DNA of 64,000 nt from Solwaraspora sp. WMMA2065 (lineage in GTDB: Bacteria; Actinomycetota; Actinomycetes; Mycobacteriales; Micromonosporaceae), in the NCBI RefSeq assembly GCF_030345075.1, contig NZ_CP128361.1, positions 2,294,001-2,358,000 of the forward strand, read 5' to 3'. Within the stretch, counting starts at the first letter, position 1. Every line of letters begins with the position of its first letter. The notes below the pieces were generated by a model, which ran no database searches, was not told the DNA's origin, and was given only the letters and a program-made list of their open reading frames with translations. A program made the position numbers and the translations under genes. Shown piece after piece: positions 7,606 through 15,452 of this stretch.

Positions 7606-8931
7606 TCAGGAGATCGACGGCGGCTGGCCGGTGGCCTCCAGGACCGACAGCCAGAGGTCGCCGTGCGGGTCGACCTGGTTACGGGTGCTCACCGCCAGCG
7701 GCATCGGCACATGCACGAACCTGCCCCGCCACCGACCCACCACCAGGTCCGTCCGACCGGCCATCGCCGCGTGCACCGCCGCATGCGCCAACCGAATACA
7801 GTAGACACTGTCGTACGGGTTCGCCGGCACGCCACGGATCGTGTAACTCGGGTCGATGTACTTCACACTCGCCTCGCGCCCGGCCCCGGCGAAGTCGTCG
7901 ACGATCCGCTGCCGCAGATAGCGTCCGAAGTCGTGCAGCCGCAGATTGCCGGAGGCGTCGTGGCCCACGGGTTCACCGGCCAGGTGCTCCTGGCCGGCGC
8001 CCTCGGCGGCGACGACCGTCGCGTGCCCCCGGTCGGTGACCCGCCGGCGCAGGTGCGCCAGGAGGCCACCCGGGCCGTCCAGAGCGAACGGCACCTCGGG
8101 CACCAGGACGAAATCGGCGTCGTGGGTGGCCAGGGCCGCGTAGCAGGCAATGAAACCCGAGTGCCGGCCCATCAGCTGTACGAGCCCGATCCCGCCGGGG
8201 AACGCGGTGGCTTCCACATGGGCGGCCCGGATCACCTCGGTGGCGTGCGCGACCGCCGTCTGAAAACCAAAACTCTGATCGATGTACGGAATGTCGTTGT
8301 CGATCGTCTTCGGCACCCCGACGACGGCGACCGGCCGGCCCCGACGGGCGAGCACCTCGGTGATCCTCGACGCGCCGCGCATCGAACCGTCGCCACCGAT
8401 CACGAACAGGATGTCGATGCCGAGCTCGTCGAGGGTGTCGGCGATCTCCTCCGGATCCTGGTTGCCCCGCGACGTACCGAGGATCGTGCCGCCGTACTCG
8501 TCGATCCGGTCGACGACGGCCGGCGTCAACGGCACCACCGGATGGCCGTGCCGGGCGACCAGCCCCTGATAGCCGTTGCGGAAGCCGACGATCTGCCGCA
8601 CCCCGTAGCCGGCGGTCAACTCCAGCACCAGGGCCCGGATGACGTTGTTCAGGCCCGGGCAGAGCCCACCGCAGGTGACGATCCCGACCCGGGTCCGGGC
8701 CGGCTCGAAGAAGATCTTCTGTCGCGGTCCGCCCGGCTCCAGGCTGGGCAGCTCGTCGATGGGCAGACCCCGGCCGGTGAGCATCCCGACGGTGTCGTCG
8801 AGCAGCACCCGGTCGGACTCGTCGACGTAGTGCCAGCTGGTGTTGCGCCCGAGCAGCAGTCGGGCCAGCGGCGAGTCGAACAGGCACCCGCCCAGCGTCC
8901 GGATCTCCAGTCGCACCGGCTCGTCGGCCAT
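7606..8931 (-). CDS. 6-phosphofructokinase, ATP-dependent group with PKTIDND motif
   Basis: The 441-residue protein phosphorylates fructose 6-phosphate in glycolysis. Seen: GIVTCGGLCPGLNNVIRALV (about 83-102), GGDGS at 179-183, PKTIDNDIPYID from 207, and the GRHSGFIACYAAL region. In this family GGDGS indicates ATP as phosphate donor, while pyrophosphate enzymes have GGDDS. The lysine of PKTIDND is shared with pyrophosphate enzymes and with the long ATP-dependent enzymes of trypanosomatids and spirochaetes, so this is the non-classical ATP group. The usual start is ATG 8931; the frame stays open upstream into a tetR relic. The start has no strong ribosome site. Confidence 0.88.
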   Translation of the reverse strand: MADEPVRLEIRTLGGCLFDSPLARLLLGRNTSWHYVDESDRVLLDDTVGMLTGRGLPIDELPSLEPGGPRQKIFFEPARTRVGIVTCGGLCPGLNNVIRALVLELTAGYGVRQIVGFRNGYQGLVARHGHPVVPLTPAVVDRIDEYGGTILGTSRGNQDPEEIADTLDELGIDILFVIGGDGSMRGASRITEVLARRGRPVAVVGVPKTIDNDIPYIDQSFGFQTAVAHATEVIRAAHVEATAFPGGIGLVQLMGRHSGFIACYAALATHDADFVLVPEVPFALDGPGGLLAHLRRRVTDRGHATVVAAEGAGQEHLAGEPVGHDASGNLRLHDFGRYLRQRIVDDFAGAGREASVKYIDPSYTIRGVPANPYDSVYCIRLAHAAVHAAMAGRTDLVVGRWRGRFVHVPMPLAVSTRNQVDPHGDLWLSVLEATGQPPSIS

Positions 8932-8990
8932 CCACCCATGGTCCCGGCCGTAGTTTTCGGCAGCGTTACCGAACGGCGCCCTCGACCGAT

Positions 8991-9153
8991 CCGACCTGAT
9001 CAGGGCGGCGATCGACGATTCGACGGCGGCGGTGTCCAGCGGATCACCGATGGCGATGTTGCAACAGAACACCGTCGACCAAGACGGCGACCGCGTACGC
9101 CGTGCGGTCGCCGGTCAGCGGAGTCAGGATCTCACAGAGATGGTCCCGTCAGG
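8991..9153 (-). pseudogene. Decayed tetR 3' fragment, partial copy of the gene at 2231-2878
   Basis: These 163 bp match 2296-2460 at roughly nine bases in ten, with a 2-base deletion that breaks the frame. The readable part (GDPLDTAAVESSIAALIRS) equals the C-terminal helix of the tetR at 2231-2878. No smr gene or DNA-binding part remains. It lies just upstream of the phosphofructokinase gene, in frame with it at its 3' side. The 217 bp from here to 9370 show nothing further that I can name. Confidence 0.8.
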
Positions 9154-9370
9154 ATGAAGAGCCCGCTGGCCGCAGGGATTGTCACCGGAGTGATCGCGAC
9201 AGCGGGTACGTGACACTTCCTCTCCGCCGACTTGCACACCTGGGTCCCCCGACCGGCTGACACCCGCACCCCACCACCACGGCGCCGCCGCACCCAGCCA
9301 CACCGACCGCCAGTATGTCCACGAGACCTGGGATTACTTACGATCTGAGGGCGTATGACATCATCTAGGC

Positions 9371-10954
9371 ATGGCAGCGCTCACCGTGGACAGTGCCCGG
9401 TCCGATGACGCTCGATCGAGAGCCATCGGTAGATTTCACCCAGCAACGATTCTGACCGCCCTGTGTGTCACACTTGGCGTCCTATACAGATTCCTTGCAC
9501 TGCTGTGGAGTGTGCCGCCCACCAATAGCGATGAGGCGACCATGGGACTGGCCGCGATCCACATATCGAAGGCCGAGAATTTTCCAGCATTCTTCTACGG
9601 GCAGAACTACATGGGAACACTCGAAGCCTACTTGGCTGCGCCGATATTCGCACTATTCGGACCATCGGTTATTTCGCTGCGAATCCCGAACCTGCTCCTC
9701 TTTGGCTCATTTCTTGTCATAATGTGGCGGCTCGTCGACCAGCTTTACCGCAGCCGCTGGTTTACTTTGCTGATAGTCGGAATTCTGGCCCTCGGCTCGG
9801 ACCGGATACTGAAGAATCAAATGATTTCCGGTGGCGGCTATCCTGAAATCAATCCGGCAGGCGCCGGGTTAATGTTGCTCGCAGTTGGGCTCGCGGCAGA
9901 CCGGTATCGCCATCGCGGCGCCGCCTTCGCGGCATGGGGATTCATCGCGGGATTGATGATCTGGGTTGACCCACTCGTCCTGCCATATATTCTTTGCGCA
10001 GGTGCGGTCCTAGCTATCTTTACAAAGAAGGAGATTATCTGGAGCGGTGGCGCCCTCCTCGCCGGAGGCACCCTCATAGGAGCAACACCCCTCATCGCGC
10101 ACTCAATCAGCTCACGCGTCAATCCGATCTCCGTGCTGCTGACTTTGAGCGGAAGCAGTGAGGCATCACCATGGATGGACCACCTGTATGGCGGTATGAT
10201 ATTCGGTATCCCAATGGGGATGGGATTCTGCGCGCCAAGCGAGTGCACGCCATGGCAACTCTGGTGGGGACTTGCTTTTCCGCTGCTTCTCCTAGTTGCA
10301 GCAATAGCCACATTGGCTTCGATTCGACATGAGGAAGGAATTCAGAAAGTAACCTCCGTAGCCCACCTAGGTTTGTTGATCGGCGCGGCATTGACGATTC
10401 TCGCGTACGTTCGGAGTAGTGCCGCAGCAGACACTCCAGTCGAAAGTGCCAGGTACCTCTCGTGCCTACTAATTTCGCTACCAGCCGCGCTGTGGCCACT
10501 TTGGGAATCACTGCAGAGTCGCGTGGTAGTTTGGCGCGTGGCATCAGCAACCATTCTCGCCGCCACTGCAATATCGACCTTGGTCGCCACTGCTGGTGTC
10601 GTGGCAATTGCGCCCAACATGAGAGATCTTGCCCAACAAAGGGATAACATGATTGCACGACTCGAACAACTCGGTGTAACCCACGTGTTTAGCGAGTACT
10701 GGACGTGCAATAACATCACCTTCGCGACAAACGAGAGCATCGTGTGTGCCGTCATTGACGAGGGCGACTTGAGTCCAGGCCTAAACCGATACTTGCCGCA
10801 TCTGGAGGCGGTGCAGGATTCGAGCGATCCAGCATATGTTCTTCCTGTCGATTCACCCGCTAATCCGGTCGTCACACGGCTACTCTCAACGAATCAAACC
10901 TCACCCGCCATTGTGAGCGTACCCGGCTACCACATCTACCTGCCGAGCAGCTGA
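9371..10954 (+). CDS. Multi-pass membrane GT-C-type glycosyltransferase-like protein
   Basis: A 527-residue integral membrane protein with about ten hydrophobic helices. The first extracytoplasmic loop has PTNSDEATMGLAAIHI, the acidic loop typical of GT-C enzymes that use polyprenyl-phosphate sugars (dolichol-phosphate-mannose transferase/ArnT-like). A soluble C-terminal part of about 110 residues (from NMRDLAQQRDNMIARLEQLG) ends outside the membrane. The acceptor is unknown; it might glycosylate a protein or wall polymer. The gene is far less GC-rich than its neighbours and uses many A/T-ending codons, a sign of recent transfer. It begins the low-GC island and has no operon partner. A short weak hairpin follows the stop. 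Confidence 0.7.
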   Translation: MAALTVDSARSDDARSRAIGRFHPATILTALCVTLGVLYRFLALLWSVPPTNSDEATMGLAAIHISKAENFPAFFYGQNYMGTLEAYLAAPIFALFGPSVISLRIPNLLLFGSFLVIMWRLVDQLYRSRWFTLLIVGILALGSDRILKNQMISGGGYPEINPAGAGLMLLAVGLAADRYRHRGAAFAAWGFIAGLMIWVDPLVLPYILCAGAVLAIFTKKEIIWSGGALLAGGTLIGATPLIAHSISSRVNPISVLLTLSGSSEASPWMDHLYGGMIFGIPMGMGFCAPSECTPWQLWWGLAFPLLLLVAAIATLASIRHEEGIQKVTSVAHLGLLIGAALTILAYVRSSAAADTPVESARYLSCLLISLPAALWPLWESLQSRVVVWRVASATILAATAISTLVATAGVVAIAPNMRDLAQQRDNMIARLEQLGVTHVFSEYWTCNNITFATNESIVCAVIDEGDLSPGLNRYLPHLEAVQDSSDPAYVLPVDSPANPVVTRLLSTNQTSPAIVSVPGYHIYLPSS

Positions 10955-11163
10955 GATGCGTCCGCATCCGCCGGGCCTGAACCGGTTTCAACCCAAACCA
11001 TCCGACATACATTAGGTATTCACCGGGGCGAGTAAGCTTTCCAGCATTTCGGCCGGTGGCGCGACCTGCGGCGTCTTGGCGTGCTGATAGTTGCAGATTG
11101 CAGGGCCGTCGATCCGTTGCTGTGCTCACGAGAGGAACCCTTGCCCTCGTCGCGAGGCAGGCG

Positions 11164-11570
11164 ATGATGATCGACAATCTTTAGGCACAGGTCGACGATC
11201 TGCGGGTGGTGGTGGTGGAGGAGGAGTTGCGGCGCGGGTTAGACTCCCGATTCGTCGAACTCGTCGCATCCGCCGTCGTCGGACAGCCCGTTCAATCGGC
11301 CATCGCCGAAGAACTCCGTTGCGGGACTACCGGCGGCAGTTGTTTGAGGCGTCGCGTCAACCGCCGCCCAAGGTGGTCCAGTACCACATGGCAGAACCCC
11401 CGATGCCCGTGTTGCGGACAGGTCAACCAGGGCCAGCCGCCCCGGTACGTGACCGGTCGGGCCAGTGGGGACCCGGAGTGTCCGCCCGCGCGGTCCTCGC
11501 CACGATCGGCCACCATCTGCCCAACGCGCGGGCCGCGGCGCTGTTGGACCCGCTAATCGGCCCGGATCCG
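11164..11570 (+). pseudogene. IS66-family transposase relic, multiply frameshifted
   Basis: Reading across frames gives the hallmarks of IS66 transposases: QVDDLRVVVVEEELRR at the start, then DSSNSSHPPSSDSPFNRP in another frame, RCPCCGQV (zinc-like cluster) in a third, and QWGPGVSARAVLATIGHHLP. At least three frameshifts and a stop destroy the gene, and the catalytic part is missing. No terminal repeats were found. It marks past mobile-element traffic in the low-GC island. Confidence 0.8.
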
Positions 11571-11904
11571 CGGCCTGCTGCAGAACATCACGTCATGCTC
11601 GCCCAAGTCCAGATCGAAGCCAGATCGACCGATCCCCACGATCATTACACCGCAGCGCCTGGTCGCGGCCGTGCCGGAATCGTTGAAGGGGCCCTGACCG
11701 CCATGAGCAAACTAAACACCTAGACCGGGCTCTATGCAATAACCTGGACGGGCACAGCACTCTGCAAGGTGCCCTGAATATTTCGAGAACCTCAGGATCA
11801 CCGAGAGCCGTGCCCGCCCAGTCAAAGCTACAGCACTCCAGACATCAACGCATAGTTCCCAACCGCGAGCACTCCGACTTTGTCGGGCACATGATTGAAG
11901 AACT
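11571..11904. other. Intergenic stretch after IS66 relic, nothing recognised
   Basis: A 334-bp stretch. The frame of the relic continues open for about 150 bp with no similarity that I recognise. The rest is non-coding in appearance and of intermediate GC content. Confidence 0.4.
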
Positions 11905-12228
11905 CTAGGCAGGGATTAGGGTGTACCCCTTGAATGCGGCATAGGTGCCGGATGGGCAGTACGCAAACGAGCCGCGCCTGTCGCCAGCCCAACGGGTAAC
12001 GCCGTTGTACGTCCCACCATTTGTGCAGATCACAAAATAGCGGTAGCTGTCCGGCCCATTCCCGTCGACCCAACCGCCGAAACTAGTATCGGTATTTAGA
12101 TATGTCTCAGGTTCGCCGAACCACTGCACTCCCACCGAAGTGGCCGATGCGGGCACAGCCATCACTGTAACGGCCGCAACGACGCATGCACCCAAAAGAC
12201 CAACCTTTGCCACGAACCTACGAAGCAT
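11905..12228 (-). CDS. Small secreted protein, two-cysteine paralogue
   Basis: A 107-residue protein with a clear signal peptide (LRRFVAKVGLLGACVVAAV, cleavage after VPASA) and a mature part of about 78 residues. The core GGWVDGNGPDSYRYFVIC...RWAGDRRGSFAYCPSG matches the protein encoded at 12499-12924, so the two are paralogues. It retains only two cysteines in the mature part (ICT and AYC), where the paralogue has four. AAGGAAA before the ATG is the likely ribosome site. The function is unknown; a small exported, disulfide-stabilised effector or enzyme inhibitor is possible. Its composition is low-GC like its neighbours. Confidence 0.72.
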   Translation of the reverse strand: MLRRFVAKVGLLGACVVAAVTVMAVPASATSVGVQWFGEPETYLNTDTSFGGWVDGNGPDSYRYFVICTNGGTYNGVTRWAGDRRGSFAYCPSGTYAAFKGYTLIPA

Positions 12229-12395
12229 CTTCGTTTCCTTTTAAGTCAACCGATAATAGAAGCTCAAGCGAAGGATCTATCAGATTCGAGTCGTGCCCCT
12301 GCGCCAGCGAACACGCCGAATTCCTCGCTTGCTACACGTCGTGGAACCGCGCGGCCAAGTAAGCTTGCGATGCCCATCGTCAATCTACTGCCACA

Positions 12396-12424
12396 GTTTG
12401 CCTTTCGAGCTTTTCAAGGCAAAC
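12396..12424 (-). terminator. Hairpin downstream of secreted paralogue gene
   Basis: GTTTGCCTT and AAGGCAAAC form a 9-bp perfect stem with an 11-base loop, about 75 bp past the stop of the gene at 12499-12924. It is a plausible reverse-strand terminator. Confidence 0.45.
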
Positions 12425-12498
12425 CCCTTAGCCGCTCGAACTGCAACGAATCTCAGCCGAATCTTCCTTAGACGATAATCATGGTCAGATTCGATCGG

Positions 12499-12924
12499 TC
12501 AGACGAGGTTACTACCGTAGTAGCTACCGAGGTAGTAGACGTATACCCCACCGGAGGTGGCCGACGTGCCGGAAGGACAGGAAACATACGATGCAGTACG
12601 GTCTCCCGCCCACAACACCATACCGTAGTACCACGAACCGTTGCTACACCTTACTACACCTCGGTAGGTGTAGTCTGGGCCGTTTCCGTCGCACCATCCT
12701 CCGGCGAATGTCGAGTAACGGCTAGCGTAACACTCCCCTAGCCAACCCGCACTGACCCCGACGTTGTCCGATCCGCCGATTCGCCCCACGCTCTCGGCGA
12801 CCAAAACCGCCTCACTTATCGAACCCACGTCATGTGCGGAGGCTTGGGCTGGATTCGCCATAACAGCGAGAGCTAGACCGACGGCTGCTGCACCAACAGC
12901 AATTCTGGAAAGAAGCTTCTGCAC
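12499..12924 (-). CDS. Small secreted protein, four-cysteine paralogue
   Basis: A 141-residue secreted protein. GTG 12924 was chosen because GGAGG stands four bases before it; the alternative start 57 bp upstream has none. The signal peptide (about 1-31, LLSRIAVGAAAVGLALAVMA, ending AQA) precedes a mature region with four Cys: GEC, GWC, VRC and VSC. The core GGWCDGNGPDYTYRGVV...LWAGDRTASYVSCPSG is shared with the gene at 11905. The tail is Tyr/Gly-rich (GGVYVYYLGSYYGSN). The function is unknown. Both genes are on the reverse strand 270 bp apart, consistent with tandem duplication inside the island. Confidence 0.75.
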   Translation of the reverse strand: MQKLLSRIAVGAAAVGLALAVMANPAQASAHDVGSISEAVLVAESVGRIGGSDNVGVSAGWLGECYASRYSTFAGGWCDGNGPDYTYRGVVRCSNGSWYYGMVLWAGDRTASYVSCPSGTSATSGGVYVYYLGSYYGSNLV

Positions 12925-13304
12925 GATACCTCCAGTTCGAGGGGTCAGGCCGTTTATCAACCTCTTGAGTTGATGCTGCAATCGTCTACACCTGACATAC
13001 GGCAGTCAAGATGCGATTGATGTGACTCATTACATAGACCGACATCCTCCCTGCTCAGCCAGCGAACACCAATCGATGATCTTAATCAACTCCCTGTCTC
13101 AAAAGTGACATTGTCATGACTCAGATTGTCTTTCGTCAGATCATGAGCGTCCGCAAACGCTCGAGCTCAGCCAGCACCGATCCGACCATCGCCTCCAGAC
13201 AACCGTGGTCGTAGCCTTGGCCAACGGGTGAAGGTCTCAGCGAGGGCAGGCTGCTGGCACATTAGATCGGCGACGCCAACGAGTTGATCGCACCGCGCTC
13301 TGAG
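12925..13304. other. Left flank of the IS element, decayed coding DNA
   Basis: The stretch holds the presumed promoter region of the secreted-protein gene (AT-rich, 12985-13140) and, from 13167 to 13304 on the reverse strand, an open frame. That frame joins in phase with sequence on the other side of the insertion once the IS and one target copy are removed. No domain is recognised in it. Confidence 0.4.
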
Positions 13305-14990
13305 CCTCGATCCACCGACGCGGTTGCCGCTGAATGTTGGTTGATCATTTCTGTATTGGGTGGTGCGGCGGGCGTGAGGGAGTCGCCGATCACGTGATCG
13401 GCTTGCTCCGAGGGTGAGTGTTCGGGGTGGAACGGGATTGTGGCCTGTGGTCGGGCCGCCTGGTTTCGGCTGGTGGGGTGTGGTCAGCCGGGTGCCGGCT
13501 GGACGGCGGTGAACAGGTTGTCGAACGCCGCCTGCCAGGGCCAGTACTCGGGCAGGTGTAGGTGGATGGTGCGGGCCCGGTGGGCGAGGCGGGCTGCGAC
13601 GGTGATGATCCGGGTCCGGATGGTGGCGGGTCTGGCGGTCGACCAGGTGCCCGCGGCGAGGTGTCCGGCGGCGCGGGTGAGGTTGTGCGTGATCGCGGCG
13701 CAGGTCAGCCAGGCGTCGTTGGCGCTGAAGTGTCCGGAGGGCAGGTGGGCGAGGGGGCCGGCGATCAGGTCGGCGTTGACCTGCTCGATGATCGCGTGTT
13801 GCCGGTGCTGGGCTTCGGCCTGTACGAGGGTGTACGGGCTGTCGGTGAACACGGCGTGGTACCGGTAGGTCGGTAGGAGTTCGTCCTGGCCGGGGATCTG
13901 TTGCGGGTCGTCGCGGCGGACGCGGCGCACGATCAGCCGGGCGGTCGCCTCGTGTCGGGTGCCGGCGAACGCGGTGTACGTGGTTTCGGCGATCTGCGCG
14001 TCGGAGATCCACCGGCCGGCGTCTTCGTCCCGGACGGCCTGCGGATAGGTGATGTCGACCCACTGGTCGGCGGCGATGCCGTCGCACGCGGCGCGGATCT
14101 TCGGGTCGATGCGGCAGGTGACCGAGAACCGCACGCCACGACGCCGGCAGCCGCTGATCACCGTCTTGGCGTAGAACGCCGAGTCCGCTCGCACCATGAT
14201 CTCCCCCGAAGCGCCGCATGCCCGGGCGGTCGTGATGGCCTCGGCGATCATGGTGGCGGCGCCCCGGGACGAGCCGGCGTTACCCGACCGCAGCCTCGTG
14301 GCGGCGATCACCGGCGCGGACAGCGGGGTGGACAGCGTCGCGACCAGGGGGTTGTAGCCGCGCAGGTAGACGTTGTAGCCGCCGACCTTGGCGTGGCCGA
14401 ACCCGATGCCCTGCTTCTGCTTGCCGTACACCCGCCGCAGCATGGAGTCGATGTCCACGAAGCACAGGGTGTCGGCGCCGGTCAGGATCGGTGCCCGGCC
14501 GGTCAGACCGATCAGGGTGTCGCGGGCGGCGGCCTGTAACTGCCGTACGTGCCCGTGGGTGAACGTACGCAGGAACGACCCGAGCGTCGACGGCGCGTAC
14601 ACGCTGCCGAACAGCGACCGCATGCCACCGTGCCGGGCGATGTCGAGGTCGTCGATGCTGTCCGCGCCCGCGAGCATCCCCGCCACGACCGTGGCGACCT
14701 TCCCGGCGGGGTTCGCGCCCTTGTCCGTCGGCAGCCGCACCCGGTCGGTGACCGCGTCATGCAGACCGGCCTGCTCGGCCAGGCGCATCACCGGAACGAG
14801 ACCGGCACACGACACCAGATTCGGATCGTCGAACGTCGCGCGCACCACCGGCGCGTCCTGGCGTATTCTCACCTGCGAGGTGCCCTCTCGAACCGAGCGA
14901 TAGAAGCGTCAGAACTCCTATCCTTCCAGTTCAGAGGGCACTTTCTATAGCCGGGGTCCTGCCGGTCCGACCTTCATCGGTGGATCGAGG
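13305..14990. mobile_element. IS1380-family insertion sequence, apparently intact
   Basis: The 1686-bp element is bounded by perfect 14-bp inverted repeats CCTCGATCCACCGA (13305-13318) and its complement (14977-14990). CTGAG is directly duplicated outside both ends (13300-13304, 14991-14995). One full-length transposase gene is inside. A second inverted repeat (about 14880-14940) upstream of the transposase start could shield it from outside transcription. The preserved ends, open frame and matching target duplication indicate a fairly recent insertion. Confidence 0.92.
13484..14872 (-). CDS. IS1380-family transposase
   Basis: A 462-residue DDE transposase that would cut and rejoin the element's ends. 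Acidic residues that fit the catalytic set are in CFVDIDSMLRRVYG, RADSAFYAKTVI and HAIIEQVNADL. The spaced GYNPL-type region and the terminal YWPWQAAFDNLF are typical of IS1380 enzymes in actinomycetes. GTG 14872 is the first possible start, and length and ends match the family. No frameshift is seen, so the protein may be active. Confidence 0.92.
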   Translation of the reverse strand: MRIRQDAPVVRATFDDPNLVSCAGLVPVMRLAEQAGLHDAVTDRVRLPTDKGANPAGKVATVVAGMLAGADSIDDLDIARHGGMRSLFGSVYAPSTLGSFLRTFTHGHVRQLQAAARDTLIGLTGRAPILTGADTLCFVDIDSMLRRVYGKQKQGIGFGHAKVGGYNVYLRGYNPLVATLSTPLSAPVIAATRLRSGNAGSSRGAATMIAEAITTARACGASGEIMVRADSAFYAKTVISGCRRRGVRFSVTCRIDPKIRAACDGIAADQWVDITYPQAVRDEDAGRWISDAQIAETTYTAFAGTRHEATARLIVRRVRRDDPQQIPGQDELLPTYRYHAVFTDSPYTLVQAEAQHRQHAIIEQVNADLIAGPLAHLPSGHFSANDAWLTCAAITHNLTRAAGHLAAGTWSTARPATIRTRIITVAARLAHRARTIHLHLPEYWPWQAAFDNLFTAVQPAPG

Positions 14991-15044
14991 CTGAGTTGCC
15001 CGAGCGAGAGGAACCGCAGCGTGCCGCCATTCACCTGCCAGGCG

Positions 15045-15440
15045 CGGACCCGAGTAGCGCCTCGCTCTGGTGGCGTACCAAGCGATCAGGTCGTCGACGG
15101 CGAGCTCGATACTGGTATCGTACGGCACGGGATACGCTCACCGTGCAGATGCCCGGCCTTCGTCCGGAAGCCGGTCAAGATGAGCCCAGTGTTGCTTGTA
15201 GACCGCCCGCTGGGTGACCCCACCCCAGTAGATCCGGGTAACCCGCCTGGCCAAACAGCCTGGTCTTGACGTTGAGGTCGTGGATCATTGCCTCGTCGGC
15301 GACCTCGACCACGAGCAGCACATCGGCGGCCCCCCAGAACTACAACCGCGATCCGACAGTGCGGGTCGGAAAGCGACTCCCCGGTCGGCAGGGTCGCGGT
15401 CGTCACCCGCACCCCGTCTCGCGGCAGCATCGCCAGCGAC
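15045..15440 (-). pseudogene. Uma2-family (DUF820) nuclease-like pseudogene
   Basis: Several reverse-strand frames together read as a Uma2-type restriction-endonuclease-fold protein: DGVRVTTATLPTGESL, then VLLVVEVADEAMIHDLNVKT, RLFGQAGYPDLLGW, LDRLPDEGRASA and finally PYDTSIELAVDDLIAW, the usual C-terminal strand and helix. At least one frameshift and one stop interrupt it and the N-terminal part is missing, so it is dead. Uma2 genes are frequent in actinomycetes and often decay. The IS1380 insertion lies just beyond its 3' end. Confidence 0.65.
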
Positions 15441-15452
15441 CGGCCCGGGCAC

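Noticed and set aside
9154-9213. A 19-codon open frame (MKSPLAAGIVTGVIATAGT) considered as a small peptide gene.
   Set aside because: No ribosome site, no known leader function, and it lies in decayed DNA after the tetR relic.
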